This document shows positions 27,355 to 35,853 of a stretch of 64,000 bases of DNA, piece by piece. Position 1 is the stretch's first letter, and each line of letters opens with the position of its first letter. The stretch is from Methanoculleus sp. UBA374. GTDB lineage: Archaea; Halobacteriota; Methanomicrobia; Methanomicrobiales; Methanoculleaceae. The DNA lies in NCBI GenBank assembly GCA_002508705.1, contig DAYL01000029.1, forward strand, positions 85,916-149,915, read 5' to 3'. Both the position numbers and the translations under genes were made by a program. The notes under the pieces were generated by a model. It ran no database searches and was not told the DNA's origin. It was given only the letters and a program-made list of their open reading frames with translations.

Positions 27355-28499
27355 AGGCCGAGCCCCCGCATCCGGTCCACCGCCTCGTTGATCCGCTCGA
27401 TCGACCGGGTAATGGCGAACCGGACGAACCCTTCGCCGTTCCGGCCGAAGCCCACTCCGGGAGTCGCGACGATCCCGGCCCGGTCGAGGAGTTTTGCGGC
27501 AAACGCCATGCAGTCGTCGACCGGCACCCAGACGTAGAAGGTGGCCTTCGGTGCCCGGACGTCGAATCCGATCTCGGAGAGTCCCCGAACGAGCGCGTCC
27601 CGGCGCTCCCGGTAGACCGAGCAGGCCTCCCGCACGCAGTCCTGGGGGCCGGTGAGCGCGGTTATCGCAGCGTGCTGGATGGCGTCGAACGCACCCGAGT
27701 CGACGTTGGTCTTGACCCGGCCGAGCCCGGCGACTACTTGCGGGTTCCCGCAGGCCATGCCGATGCGCCACCCGGTCATGTTGTAGGTCTTTGAGAGGGA
27801 GTGCGTCTCGATCCCGACCTCCATGGCGCCGTCGGCCTCGAGGAACGAGGGCGCCCGGTAGCCGTCGAAGGTGATCTCGGAGTAGGCGTTGTCGTGGACG
27901 ACGACGATCTCGTGCTCCCGCGCGAACTCGACGACCTCCTCGAAGAACGAGAGCGGCGCCGTCGCCGCGGTGGGGTTGTTCGGGTAGTTGATGAAGAGCA
28001 GTTTCGCCTGCTTCACCACGTCGGCGGGGATATCCTCAAGCACCGGGAGGAAGTTGTTCTCCGCCCGGATGGGCATCTCGTAGACCTTTCCCTCGGCAAA
28101 GAGGGTGGAGGTCTTGTAGACGGGGTAGCCGGGGTCGGCGGCGAGGACGACCTCGCCGGGGTTGACGAACGCCTCGGCGATGTGGGCGATGCCTTCCTTC
28201 GACCCGATGAGCGCGAGCGCTTCCTTCTTCGGGTCCAGGTCGACCCCGAACCGGCCGCGATACCACTCTGCCACCGCCTCGCGGTAGGCGAGCATGCCGG
28301 TGTAGGAGGGGTAATGGTGGTTCTTCGGGTCACGGGCCGCGGTGCAGAGCGCCTCCACGATGTGCGGCGGAGTGGGGAGGTCGGGGTCGCCGACGCCGAG
28401 ATCGATGACGTCGACACCCTGGCGCATTTTCTCCTCTTTCATCGCGTCAATGCGTGCAAAAAGGTACGGGGGAAGGTGATCCATGCGTCTTGCGTACAT
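27351..28499 (-). CDS. dapL: LL-diaminopimelate aminotransferase
   Basis: A 382-residue fold I aminotransferase. PLP lysine K237 in [34 protein letters not shown]. The family pattern ([27 protein letters not shown]) is that of DapL2-type enzymes, which convert tetrahydrodipicolinate and glutamate to LL-diaminopimelate. Coupling with lysA supports this. Start at the ATG at 28499; MDHLPPYLF at 28484 is an alternative. Confidence 0.92.
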   Translation of the reverse strand: MYARRMDHLPPYLFARIDAMKEEKMRQGVDVIDLGVGDPDLPTPPHIVEALCTAARDPKNHHYPSYTGMLAYREAVAEWYRGRFGVDLDPKKEALALIGSKEGIAHIAEAFVNPGEVVLAADPGYPVYKTSTLFAEGKVYEMPIRAENNFLPVLEDIPADVVKQAKLLFINYPNNPTAATAPLSFFEEVVEFAREHEIVVVHDNAYSEITFDGYRAPSFLEADGAMEVGIETHSLSKTYNMTGWRIGMACGNPQVVAGLGRVKTNVDSGAFDAIQHAAITALTGPQDCVREACSVYRERRDALVRGLSEIGFDVRAPKATFYVWVPVDDCMAFAAKLLDRAGIVATPGVGFGRNGEGFVRFAITRSIERINEAVDRMRGLGL

Positions 28500-28704
28500 T
28501 ACCCTGAGTATTGCGCACGGAACCCTATCTAATTTCTTGCCCGGGCCCCGCGGACCGGTGACACGTTGCGGTCTTACGGCCCGACGCCGTATCCGGACCT
28601 CCAATGGGACCCACGTCCCGCATACGAACCCACGCGCGGCGGCGACATCCCCGAAGCCGGGGTCATTGCACGGCTCCGGCCCCTCGGCCCGGGCGCCGGA
28701 GAAC

Positions 28705-28714
28705 GGTTAAATAC
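28705..28714 (+). promoter_or_regulatory. TATA box of the cutA operon
   Basis: GGTTAAATAC, 22-31 bases before the cutA ATG, which suggests a leaderless first gene. It lies in the 236-bp region between divergent dapL and cutA. Confidence 0.55.
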
Positions 28715-28735
28715 GGACGCTACGAAGATAACATC

Positions 28736-29053
28736 ATGGTTCTCCCGGAGTATGTTGTAGTCTTCTGCACGGTCCCCGCCGAAGAAGCGGAGACGATGGC
28801 GAGGGCGCTCGTCGATGCCCGGTTGGCCGCCTGCGTGAACGTTACCCCTGTTCGGTCCTGCTTCCGGTGGGAGGGCAGGGTCTCCAGCGAGCCGGAACAA
28901 CTCCTGATCGTCAAGACACAGTACCGCCTGCTCGACCCGCTCATCGCCAGGGTCCGGGGACTTCACAGTTACGACCTCCCCGAGATCATCGCCATACCCA
29001 TCGTCGGCGGTTACGCCCCGTACCTGGACTGGGTCCGGGAGGAGACATCCTGA
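28736..29053 (+). CDS. cutA: CutA1 divalent-cation tolerance protein
   Basis: A 105-residue trimeric protein: VVFCTVPAEEAETMARALVDARLAACVNV, RSCFRWEGRV, ELLIVKTQ-like and HSYDLPEIIAIPI are all family features. It has been linked to copper or other divalent metals, though its role is unsettled. The stop overlaps the fdhD start by one base (TGATG). Confidence 0.95.
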   Translation: MVLPEYVVVFCTVPAEEAETMARALVDARLAACVNVTPVRSCFRWEGRVSSEPEQLLIVKTQYRLLDPLIARVRGLHSYDLPEIIAIPIVGGYAPYLDWVREETS

Positions 29054-29796
29054 TGGAGACCGTCGGTCGCACCGGGATTCAGGTGACGGGTGGCGGCGCG
29101 CACGAGGTCCACGACGACATCACCCTCGAAGACCACGTCCGGCTCTTCCTGAACGGGGAGTACCTCGCGACCCTGGTGGCAAGCCCCGACCGCCTCGATG
29201 ACCTCGCAGCCGGGTTCGTCATCTGCGAAGGGCTGACCGATACCATCAGTTCGGTGGAGGTCTCCGGGAAGGACGTGCACATCACCGCCCCGGTCGGGAA
29301 GGAGATCCGGCTGGAGGTGGAGTCGTCCGGCGGCTACCGCGTGCTCGGCGAGCCCAAACCGGTCGCCTCGTCGATCACCGTCACGGCGGACGGTATCCGT
29401 GCAGTCACGGCGGCGGTCGAGTCCGATACCTGGAAAAAGACCGGCGCCGTGCACTGTTCGGTCCTCTTCTGCAACGGCGAACTCATCACCCGGGCATGCG
29501 ACGTCGGCAGGCACAACACCGTCGACAAGGTCGTGGGCTACGCGGCCCTCCGGGGGCTGGACCGCTCGACCTGCATCCTCGGGTGTACGGGAAGGCAGCC
29601 TGCGGGGATGGTTGCAAAGGCGGCGAACGCGGGGATCCCGGTCATCGTCTCCCGCGCCGCCTCGACCGACCGCGGCATCCAGACGGCAGAGCGGGCGGGG
29701 ATCACGCTGGTCTGCTTCTCGCGGGGAGAGCGGTTCACGATCTACACGCACCCGGAACGGGTGCCCGAGGTCCTGAGAACACTGGAGAGATCATGA
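29053..29796 (+). CDS. fdhD: FdhD sulfurtransferase for formate dehydrogenase
   Basis: A 247-residue FdhD homologue, required to sulfurate the molybdenum/tungsten cofactor of formate dehydrogenase. Family segments are DDLAAGFVICEG, CDVGRHNTVDKVVGYA, and GRQPAGMVAKAA. Bacterial FdhD has a CxxC near the middle; here only AVHCSVLFCNG (Cys spaced five apart) and GCTGRQ are seen. Formate dehydrogenase is expected in a formate-using Methanoculleus but is not in the window. Second gene of the cutA operon; overlaps DUF1890 by ATGA. Confidence 0.93.
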   Translation: METVGRTGIQVTGGGAHEVHDDITLEDHVRLFLNGEYLATLVASPDRLDDLAAGFVICEGLTDTISSVEVSGKDVHITAPVGKEIRLEVESSGGYRVLGEPKPVASSITVTADGIRAVTAAVESDTWKKTGAVHCSVLFCNGELITRACDVGRHNTVDKVVGYAALRGLDRSTCILGCTGRQPAGMVAKAANAGIPVIVSRAASTDRGIQTAERAGITLVCFSRGERFTIYTHPERVPEVLRTLERS

Positions 29797-30263
29797 CGGA
29801 GAACGACGAAAAAACGGCGCTGATCCTGCTCGGGTGCCCGCAGGTGCCCGTCCAGACGAGTGTGGCGCTCTACCTCGCATACGGCTTGAAGCAGCGTGGC
29901 GTCCGGCCGGTGGTTGCCGGGACGGCGGCGGCCAGGAAACTGATAGAAACGGCCGACCCGGGCCGGCACTACCTTTCGGAGATGAACGACCTTGACGACA
30001 CGATCGACGAAATTACGGGGAAAGTGCGTGACTTCGACCTCTGCTTCGTCTTCATCCACAACGATTCCGGGGTTGCCTACGCGGGCACCATGGCCTACAT
30101 CTCGAAGGCGCGGCTGTATGCGCTCATCTTCGGGGAACACGCGGAAGAACTCGCCGGAGAGATCGAGTTCCCCTGTGAGGTCGTCGCGGCGCGGGCCGTG
30201 CACAACCCCATGCCGCTACGGCGGAAACTCGACGAGGTGATGCAGCAATGGGCGGCTGTCTAG
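29793..30263 (+). CDS. DUF1890 protein (methanogen-restricted)
   Basis: A 156-residue protein with a Rossmann-like N-terminus (ALILLGCPQVPVQTSVALYLAYGL) and no membrane helix. It matches DUF1890, a family of unknown function almost confined to methanogens. It overlaps fdhD and the next gene, DUF1894, with which it is commonly paired. Confidence 0.8.
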   Translation: MTENDEKTALILLGCPQVPVQTSVALYLAYGLKQRGVRPVVAGTAAARKLIETADPGRHYLSEMNDLDDTIDEITGKVRDFDLCFVFIHNDSGVAYAGTMAYISKARLYALIFGEHAEELAGEIEFPCEVVAARAVHNPMPLRRKLDEVMQQWAAV

Positions 30264-30529
30264 AAGCGATGAAACCCGAGGTCGTTCTCTCCCAGACCTC
30301 TTTCCGGGAGGCGCGGGAGTATATCAAGAAGAACGTCCGGGAGTATTACGAGGTCGAGCCGGGCTACAAGATATTTGACGTCCACATCATCGGCGTCGCG
30401 CCGCTCTACGTCGGCGTGGAGGGCGAGCACCTCATATTCCCCTACACCAAGCCTTGCCATGGGACGTTTGTGGTAAAGGTTCCGGGCGGCGATGAGATCG
30501 CGCGGCTGCGGAAGAGGAAGGGGAAGTAA
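30248..30529 (+). CDS. DUF1894 protein (methanogen-restricted)
   Basis: A 93-residue protein that matches the DUF1894 family: SFREAREYIKKNVREYYEVEPGYKIFDVHIIG and PYTKPCHGTFVVKV. Function unknown. It overlaps the DUF1890 gene by 16 bases and ends the operon; CAATTTTTAGG follows as a possible terminator. Confidence 0.82.
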   Translation: MGGCLEAMKPEVVLSQTSFREAREYIKKNVREYYEVEPGYKIFDVHIIGVAPLYVGVEGEHLIFPYTKPCHGTFVVKVPGGDEIARLRKRKGK

Positions 30530-31021
30530 CCCGCTTCAATTTTTAGGGGTGGCTCACGAACCCGTCCCGGAGACGAGTACTCACATCGTCTGGACCGTGG
30601 AGCGATCCTCCTGAAAACAGTTCATCGTAGCCATACCGATCAGAACCTCGGACGACCGGTTTGAGTGAACCACTCCGAACGGGACTGTCTGGGGCTGAGC
30701 CAGTGCCGCGCGATATAAATACCGCAGTCTTTCGGGCGCGGAGATGGTCGGTTGATCTGCAGGTGCAAACCCTTTTTGTCGATGCCGTGACCGGGCACCT
30801 GCAACGTCTAGCCCCGTTACGTTTTAAAAAAGCATCTTACCGAGACAATCTATGGATATAACACTAAAACATATCCATATTTAAATTAATAACACGTTTT
30901 GACAATTATATGAAAGTTTTTAATGCCCTTTGTCCCTACATCAGGGAAAGCAAGCGCATCATAAGCAAATTGCCGTCAGCCCCTATGACGGCTGAACGTC
31001 AATCGATATCGTGGTGATCTC
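30530..31021 (+). promoter_or_regulatory. AT-rich control region upstream of the uptake locus
   Basis: 492 bp without a supported gene. It holds (a) a TATA-like GATATAAATACC at 30711-30722 with no gene behind it; (b) a perfect 9-bp inverted repeat TATGGATAT-N11-ATATCCATA at 30851-30879, operator-like; (c) a TATA candidate ATTATATG at 30905-30912; (d) a leader hairpin GCCGTCA/TGACGGC at 30972-30992; and (e) GGTGAT before the first ATG. The last 100 bp recur before the second binding protein. Confidence 0.6.
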
Positions 31022-32335
31022 ATGGTAAAGATCAATTACAGCACAGTCGTGGCGATCAGCATCGTGATCGTGGTCGCCGTTGCGATAGGGTTTGCCGTAT
31101 CCGGGAATACGTTCAATAAACCTGCCGGCCCGGAAAAATCCGGGATGACCCTCACGGACATGGAGGGCAGGACGGTGACGCTGAACAGTCCTGTTGAGCG
31201 GATCGTGCTGATGGAGTCCTCAAAGACCGCCGAACTCGCGGCGATCGCAGGAGACGGTTTTGCCGAGAAGATCGTCGGCTGGGACAACGATATCAAGCAG
31301 AACGCCGGGGACGAATACGCCATGTTCGTAGCCAGGTATCCTCAGCTGGCCGAGATACCGGACGTCGGGTCGCTGGACGACGGTACGTTCAGCATCGAGA
31401 AGGTGATCTCGCTTGAGCCCGACGTCGTCATCATGCATAACTGGCAATTTACATGGGCCGGAGATGCGACTGCGGATGCCCTGACCAAACTGGAGCTGGT
31501 GGGAATTCCCGTGGTCTTCGTGGACTTCTACATGGACCCGATGGTGAACTCCACGAAGAGCATGCTGCTGCTGGGAAAGATCCTGGATAGAGAAGATCGG
31601 GCCCGAGAGATCGTGGACTTTTACAATAACCATGTCGATGCCGTTTATTCCCGCCTGGCTACCATGAACGGAACCAAACCCAGCGTATACGTCGAACAAG
31701 GATATCGGGGCCCGTCCGAGTACGATATAACTGAAGGCGATGCGGGATGGGGATCTATCGTGAAGAAAGCCGGCGGCGACAATATTGCCGAGCCGTTATT
31801 AGGAAAAAGCGGCAAACCACTCAACCCGGAGTATCTCATCAGCAAGAGCCCGGATATCATCATACTGACGGGCAGGAATTGGTCTACGCCGGGATCGATA
31901 AGGATGGGGTACACATCAACGCCGGAGGATACCCGGAGGACGATGGACGGATACCTGGCGCGCCCGGGATGGGATTCGATCAATGCCGTCAAAAACCAAA
32001 AGATCTATGCCATTCATCAGGGCTACACCTTCAGTGTGTATAATTTCATAATGCTGGAAGCTTTTGCCAAGTGGTTCTATCCGGAGGAGTTCAAGGACGT
32101 CGACCCGGATGCCACGATCAAAGAGTACCACGATAGGTTCATGCCCATCGACTACAGCGGCACGTTCGTCTGCAGTTATTACTGAAGGGCACGTGCGTAC
32201 CGACGAAGTGTGCTGCCTTGAGGAAAAGCGTTAAAAATGAAATTCAAGGCAAAATGGATATACGATGGGGTCGCGGGAAAGAGATTCTCTTTCCTGCTTT
32301 TGATCGCGTCCGCAATCGCTCTCATCGAGGTCATC
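30915..32335 (+). repeat. Tandem duplication, copy A (leader, binding protein, permease start)
   Basis: Leader, the whole binding-protein gene and the first about 100 bases of the permease gene are paralogous to 32692-34110, at a constant offset of about 1.78 kb. Copy A breaks off in the permease. Confidence 0.8.
31022..32185 (+). CDS. Metal-chelate ABC transporter substrate-binding protein 1
   Basis: A 387-residue class III (BtuF/FhuD/FepB-like) binding protein. An N-terminal hydrophobic helix (about 7-28) anchors it; there is no lipobox cysteine. The two-lobe fold is shown by TLTDMEGRTVTL, SLEPDVVIM and KSPDIIILTGRNW, joined by a long helix. Conserved acidic residues of lobe-lobe contacts to the permease cannot be assigned with certainty. 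About 80% of positions match binding protein 2. Ligand unknown: iron chelate, corrinoid, haem or another metal complex. Confidence 0.88.
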   Translation: MVKINYSTVVAISIVIVVAVAIGFAVSGNTFNKPAGPEKSGMTLTDMEGRTVTLNSPVERIVLMESSKTAELAAIAGDGFAEKIVGWDNDIKQNAGDEYAMFVARYPQLAEIPDVGSLDDGTFSIEKVISLEPDVVIMHNWQFTWAGDATADALTKLELVGIPVVFVDFYMDPMVNSTKSMLLLGKILDREDRAREIVDFYNNHVDAVYSRLATMNGTKPSVYVEQGYRGPSEYDITEGDAGWGSIVKKAGGDNIAEPLLGKSGKPLNPEYLISKSPDIIILTGRNWSTPGSIRMGYTSTPEDTRRTMDGYLARPGWDSINAVKNQKIYAIHQGYTFSVYNFIMLEAFAKWFYPEEFKDVDPDATIKEYHDRFMPIDYSGTFVCSYY

Positions 32336-32340
32336 CCAGC
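32237..32340 (+). pseudogene. Truncated start of a FecCD-type permease gene
   Basis: The ATG at 32237 opens a frame whose first about 33 residues align with the intact permease at 34015 (KxKxIYxxxAGxxxxFLLLxASxIxLxxVI). After about 32335 similarity stops and the frame becomes unlike any transporter. It is the broken end of duplication copy A, not a working gene. Confidence 0.75.
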
Positions 32341-32798
32341 GCTCTCCCGATCATGGCGGTGCATCCGGGCGAATCAGTCCCGGGTATGGATTTTCGTATC
32401 GCCTGTAGTATGGAGCGATCTTCTTAACTGCCTCGATCCGCTGAAAAGTGTTCCGCCGCAGAGTGCTTCTTATAAGTCTCTGGATCGAAGTTGCCTGGTC
32501 TTCCTGCTTCGGGTGTTTTTCATCTCTCCGGTTGACCGGGCCATTGTTCCTGCTCCGCCGGTTTTGGTTGTATCGATGAAGGATGATCTCAGCCGTTATC
32601 GGAGGCATCGTTGATATGAACTATTGAATAATCAATGATATTATAGGATAATATAATAATCATTTCCAATACATTTTGTTATTTATACAAAAAATATTAA
32701 TACTCTTCTTTTGATATACTAGGACGGGCAAGCGAATCGAGCAAATTGCCGTCAGCTTTCACAACGGTCGGAATATCAATCGATATCGTGGTGATCTC
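32341..32798. other. Spacer between duplicated halves; promoter of the second binding protein
   Basis: The first 250 bp hold only an unrecognised minus-strand open frame (32351-32608) rich in Arg, possibly a relic. From 32610 to 32715 the DNA is very AT-rich, with TTATTTATAC and AATATTAATAC as TATA candidates. From 32692 on it is homologous to the leader at 30915. Confidence 0.5.
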
Positions 32799-34110
32799 AT
32801 GGTTAAAATCAATTACAGCATAATCGCGGTGGTTAGCGTCGTGATTGTGGTCGTCGTTGCGATAGGGTTTGCCGTATACGGGAATACGTTCGATAAACCT
32901 GTCGACAGCACGGAAAAATCCGGGCTGACCGTCACGGACATGACCGGCAGGACGGTGACGCTGAACGCTCCGGTGGAACGGATCGTACTGACGGAGTCCT
33001 CGAAGACGGCCGAACTCGCGGCGATCGTAGGGGACGGTTTCGCCGAGAAGATCGTCGGCTGGGACAGGGATATCAAGCAGAACGCCGGGGACGAATACGC
33101 TGTGTTCGTGGCAAAGTATCCGCAGCTGGCCGAGATACCGGATGTCGGGTCGCTGGACGACGGTACGTTCAGCATCGAGAAGGTGATCTCGCTCAAGCCC
33201 GACGTCGTCATCATGCATAACTGGCAATTCATGTGGGCAGGAGACGCGACCAGGGATGCTCTGGCCAAACTGGAGCTGGCGGGAATCCCCGTGGTCTTCG
33301 TGGACTTTTACATGGACCCGATGGTGAACTCCACGAAGAGCATGCTGCTGCTGGGAAAGATCCTGGATAGAGAAGATCGGGCCCGAGAGATCGTGGACTT
33401 TTACAACGAGCAGACCGGCATCGTGTACTCACGCCTGGCTACCGTTAACGGAACCGGGCCCAGCGTCTACATCGAATGTGCGAGCAAGGACCCCTCAGAC
33501 TACGGCATCTCCTACGGCGACGTGAGCTGGGGCTCGATCGTGAAGAAGGCGGGCGGGAAGAACATCGCGGAACCTCTTCTGGCCGGTACAAGCAAGGCGC
33601 TGAGCCCGGAGTATCTCATCAGCCGGAATCCCGACACCATCATACTGACCGGCAGGAACTGGTCTACCCCCGGTTCGTTGAAGCTCGGATACACCACGAC
33701 GCCGGAGGTGGCCCGGAGCACCATGACCGGGTTCGTTCAGCGTCCCGGGTGGGACACGATAAACGCCGTTAAAAATCACGAGGTTTACGGGATCTATCAC
33801 GGCTACTGCTTTAGCATCTACAACTTCGCGGCGCTGGAGGCCTTCGCCAAGTGGTTTTACCCGGACCTGTTCGGGGACGTCGACCCGGATGCGGTCCTCA
33901 GGGAGTACCACGATAGGTTCATGCCCGTAGACTACAGCGGCACGTTCGTCTATCGCTATTCCTGAAAGGGCATGTGCGGGCGAGGCGTGTTGTCTTGAGG
34001 AGAAGCGTTAAAACATGAACGTCGAGGCGAAGTCGATATACGGTGAGATAGCGGGACAAAAATTGTTTTTCCTGCTTCTGACTGCGTCCGTAATCGTTCT
34101 TGCCGTCATC
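32692..34110 (+). repeat. Tandem duplication, copy B (intact permease follows)
   Basis: Partner of 30915-32335. Here the permease continues intact. The leader hairpin seen in copy A (GCCGTCA/TGACGGC) has decayed, but the shared 12-base AAATTGCCGTCA is kept at 32743-32754. Confidence 0.8.
32799..33965 (+). CDS. Metal-chelate ABC transporter substrate-binding protein 2
   Basis: A 388-residue paralogue of binding protein 1 with the same N-terminal anchor helix (about 7-28) and no lipobox. The middle region (60-210) is nearly identical; the lobes differ most around 215-260 (VYIECASKDPSDYGISYGD against VYVEQGYRGPSEYDITEGD), where ligand contacts may sit. It is 49 bp upstream of the permease, so it is the copy that is co-transcribed with the membrane parts. 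Confidence 0.88.
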   Translation: MVKINYSIIAVVSVVIVVVVAIGFAVYGNTFDKPVDSTEKSGLTVTDMTGRTVTLNAPVERIVLTESSKTAELAAIVGDGFAEKIVGWDRDIKQNAGDEYAVFVAKYPQLAEIPDVGSLDDGTFSIEKVISLKPDVVIMHNWQFMWAGDATRDALAKLELAGIPVVFVDFYMDPMVNSTKSMLLLGKILDREDRAREIVDFYNEQTGIVYSRLATVNGTGPSVYIECASKDPSDYGISYGDVSWGSIVKKAGGKNIAEPLLAGTSKALSPEYLISRNPDTIILTGRNWSTPGSLKLGYTTTPEVARSTMTGFVQRPGWDTINAVKNHEVYGIYHGYCFSIYNFAALEAFAKWFYPDLFGDVDPDAVLREYHDRFMPVDYSGTFVYRYS

Positions 34111-35058
34111 GTCGACGTCATGACGGGACCGGCCTCCCTGTCCCTTGACAGCGTCGTCTCGACGATCCTCTCTCCCGGAACAAGCGATTCATCCCTCTAT
34201 GCCATCGTCTGGACGTTCCGGCTGCCCGTCGCCCTGATGGCCGTCGTGATCGGTGCGGCGCTCGGCATGGCGGGTGCTATGATGCAGACCATCCTGAACA
34301 ACCCGCTGGCGAGCCCGTACACGCTGGGCATATCGTCGGCTGCGGGGTTCGGCGCGGCGCTGGCGGTCGTGCTCGGCGTAGGCGTGGTACCGTTCGCGGA
34401 GACGGTGCTGGTCCCGGCCAACGCCTTCGTCTTTTCCCTCCTCTGCTGCATGATGATCTACGCGGCGGCCCGGCTGAAGAGGGCGTCGACGGAGACGATC
34501 GTGCTCGCCGGGATCGCGGTGCTGTTCATGTTCGATTCGCTGCTGATGCTGATGCAGTACCTTGGAAACCCCGAGCAGATCCAGGCGATCGTATTCTGGA
34601 TGTTCGGCAGCCTGACGAAGGCCACCTGGACCAAACTCGGCATCATGGCCGTGATCCTGCTGGTGGTCGTCCCGGTGGTCATGATCGACACCTGGAAACT
34701 CACGACGCTCCGGATGGGGGAAGATAAGGCAAAAAGCCTCGGGGTCAACGTTGAGCGGCTGCGGCTGAAGGGTTTTGTCCTGATCTCGGTCCTCACGGCC
34801 ACAGCGGTGGCCTTCGTTGGCAGCATCGGCTTTGTCGGCCTTGTTGTGCCGCACATCTCCCGGATGCTCGTGGGCGAGGACCATCGGTTCTTTCTGCCGC
34901 TCTCCGCCCTGTTCGGGGCCCTCATGCTCTCTATCGCCTCGATCCTGAGCAAACTCGTCGTGCCCGGCATCATATTTCCCATCGGCGTCCTCACGTCGTT
35001 CATCGGGATACCGTTCTTTATCTGGCTGATCTTTTCGCGAAAGAGGGGATACTGGTGA
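34015..35058 (+). CDS. FecCD/BtuC-type ABC transporter permease
   Basis: A 347-residue membrane protein with about 10 helices. The motifs GAALGMAGAMMQTILNNPLASPYTLGISSAAGFGA and GFVGLVVPHISRMLVGEDHRF are diagnostic of type II importers for iron chelates, haem and cobalamin. The stop overlaps the ATPase start (GTGA). The gene works as a homodimer. Confidence 0.94.
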   Translation: MNVEAKSIYGEIAGQKLFFLLLTASVIVLAVIVDVMTGPASLSLDSVVSTILSPGTSDSSLYAIVWTFRLPVALMAVVIGAALGMAGAMMQTILNNPLASPYTLGISSAAGFGAALAVVLGVGVVPFAETVLVPANAFVFSLLCCMMIYAAARLKRASTETIVLAGIAVLFMFDSLLMLMQYLGNPEQIQAIVFWMFGSLTKATWTKLGIMAVILLVVVPVVMIDTWKLTTLRMGEDKAKSLGVNVERLRLKGFVLISVLTATAVAFVGSIGFVGLVVPHISRMLVGEDHRFFLPLSALFGALMLSIASILSKLVVPGIIFPIGVLTSFIGIPFFIWLIFSRKRGYW

Positions 35059-35841
35059 AGCTGGAGGCAAAGCACCTGTCGTTTCGCTACAGGGCCGACC
35101 CGGTCCTGAACGATGTGTGCATCATTGCCGAGCCGATGGTCACGGCGGTCATCGGGCCGAACGCCGCGGGGAAGTCCACGCTGCTGAGGTGTCTCTGCGG
35201 GATACTGAAGCCGGAAGGATCCATCCTGCTGGACGGGAAAGACCTGAAGGCATACGGAAACGACGATCTCCTGCAGGCCGTCAGCTATCTGCCCCAGGAC
35301 TCTTCCAGCAACGCGGCGCTGACCGTGTTCGAGGCGGTCCTGCTGGGGAGGCTGAACTCGCTCAGCTGGACGGTCACCGACGAAGACCTCTCGCTGACGC
35401 TGGATGCGCTGGAAAATCTGGGGATCGAAGAGCTGGCGAAGGTGCCCCTGAACGAGCTCAGCGGCGGGCAGAAACAGATGGTCTCCATCGCCCAATCGAT
35501 CGCCAAGAAACCGGCGGTCCTTCTCATGGACGAGCCCACGAACTCGCTGGACCTCCAGCACCAGCTCGAACTCTTCGACCTGATCAGGACGATCACAAAA
35601 AGACACGAACATGACGACGGTCGTCGCCCTGCACGACCTCAACCTGGCTGCGAGATACGGGGACAGGATCGTGCTGCTGAACTACGGGATGGTTGAGGCG
35701 ACGGGAAGTCCGGAGTCGGTGATCACGGAAGAGATGATCCGGAACGTCTACGGCGTCAATGCCCGGGTGACCATCGACGATGAAGGGATACCGCAGGTCA
35801 TACCGATCAATTCCGTCAGAAGGTGCGGTTCCGGAAAATGA
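35055..35841 (+). pseudogene. FecE/BtuD-type ABC ATPase split by a one-base frameshift
   Basis: The GTG at 35055 opens a frame with Walker A GPNAAGKST, the Q-loop, signature LSGGQKQM and Walker B VLLMDEPTNSLDLQHQ. Around 35596-35600, within a run of five A, reading must shift by one base to continue into ALHDLNLAARYGDRIVLL (H-loop and C-terminus), which lies in another frame up to 35841. Removing one A restores a protein of about 261 residues. As written, translation would end at 35694-35696 and lose the H-loop His. An ATG at 35611 could allow separate translation of the end. Sequencing error, recent mutation or slippage at the A-run are all possible; neighbours are intact, which favours a working gene. 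Confidence 0.85.
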
Positions 35842-35853
35842 TGAGTTGATAGC

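Noticed and set aside
27355-27771. N-terminal extension of lysA into the dapL gene
   Set aside because: The extension is an out-of-frame reading of dapL; the GTG in the GTGA overlap gives a normal LysA N-terminus.
30661-30861. 66-residue frame in the region before the uptake locus
   Set aside because: Crosses a TATA-like sequence, no ribosome site, no conserved look.
30930-31021. Cobalamin riboswitch before the binding-protein gene
   Set aside because: A leader hairpin exists, but I cannot find the B12-box or the multi-helix core, and such riboswitches are rare in archaea.
32351-32608. 85-residue minus-strand frame between duplicated halves, perhaps a transposase remnant
   Set aside because: Arg-rich composition, no catalytic motif and no terminal repeats; kept only as a note in the spacer entry.
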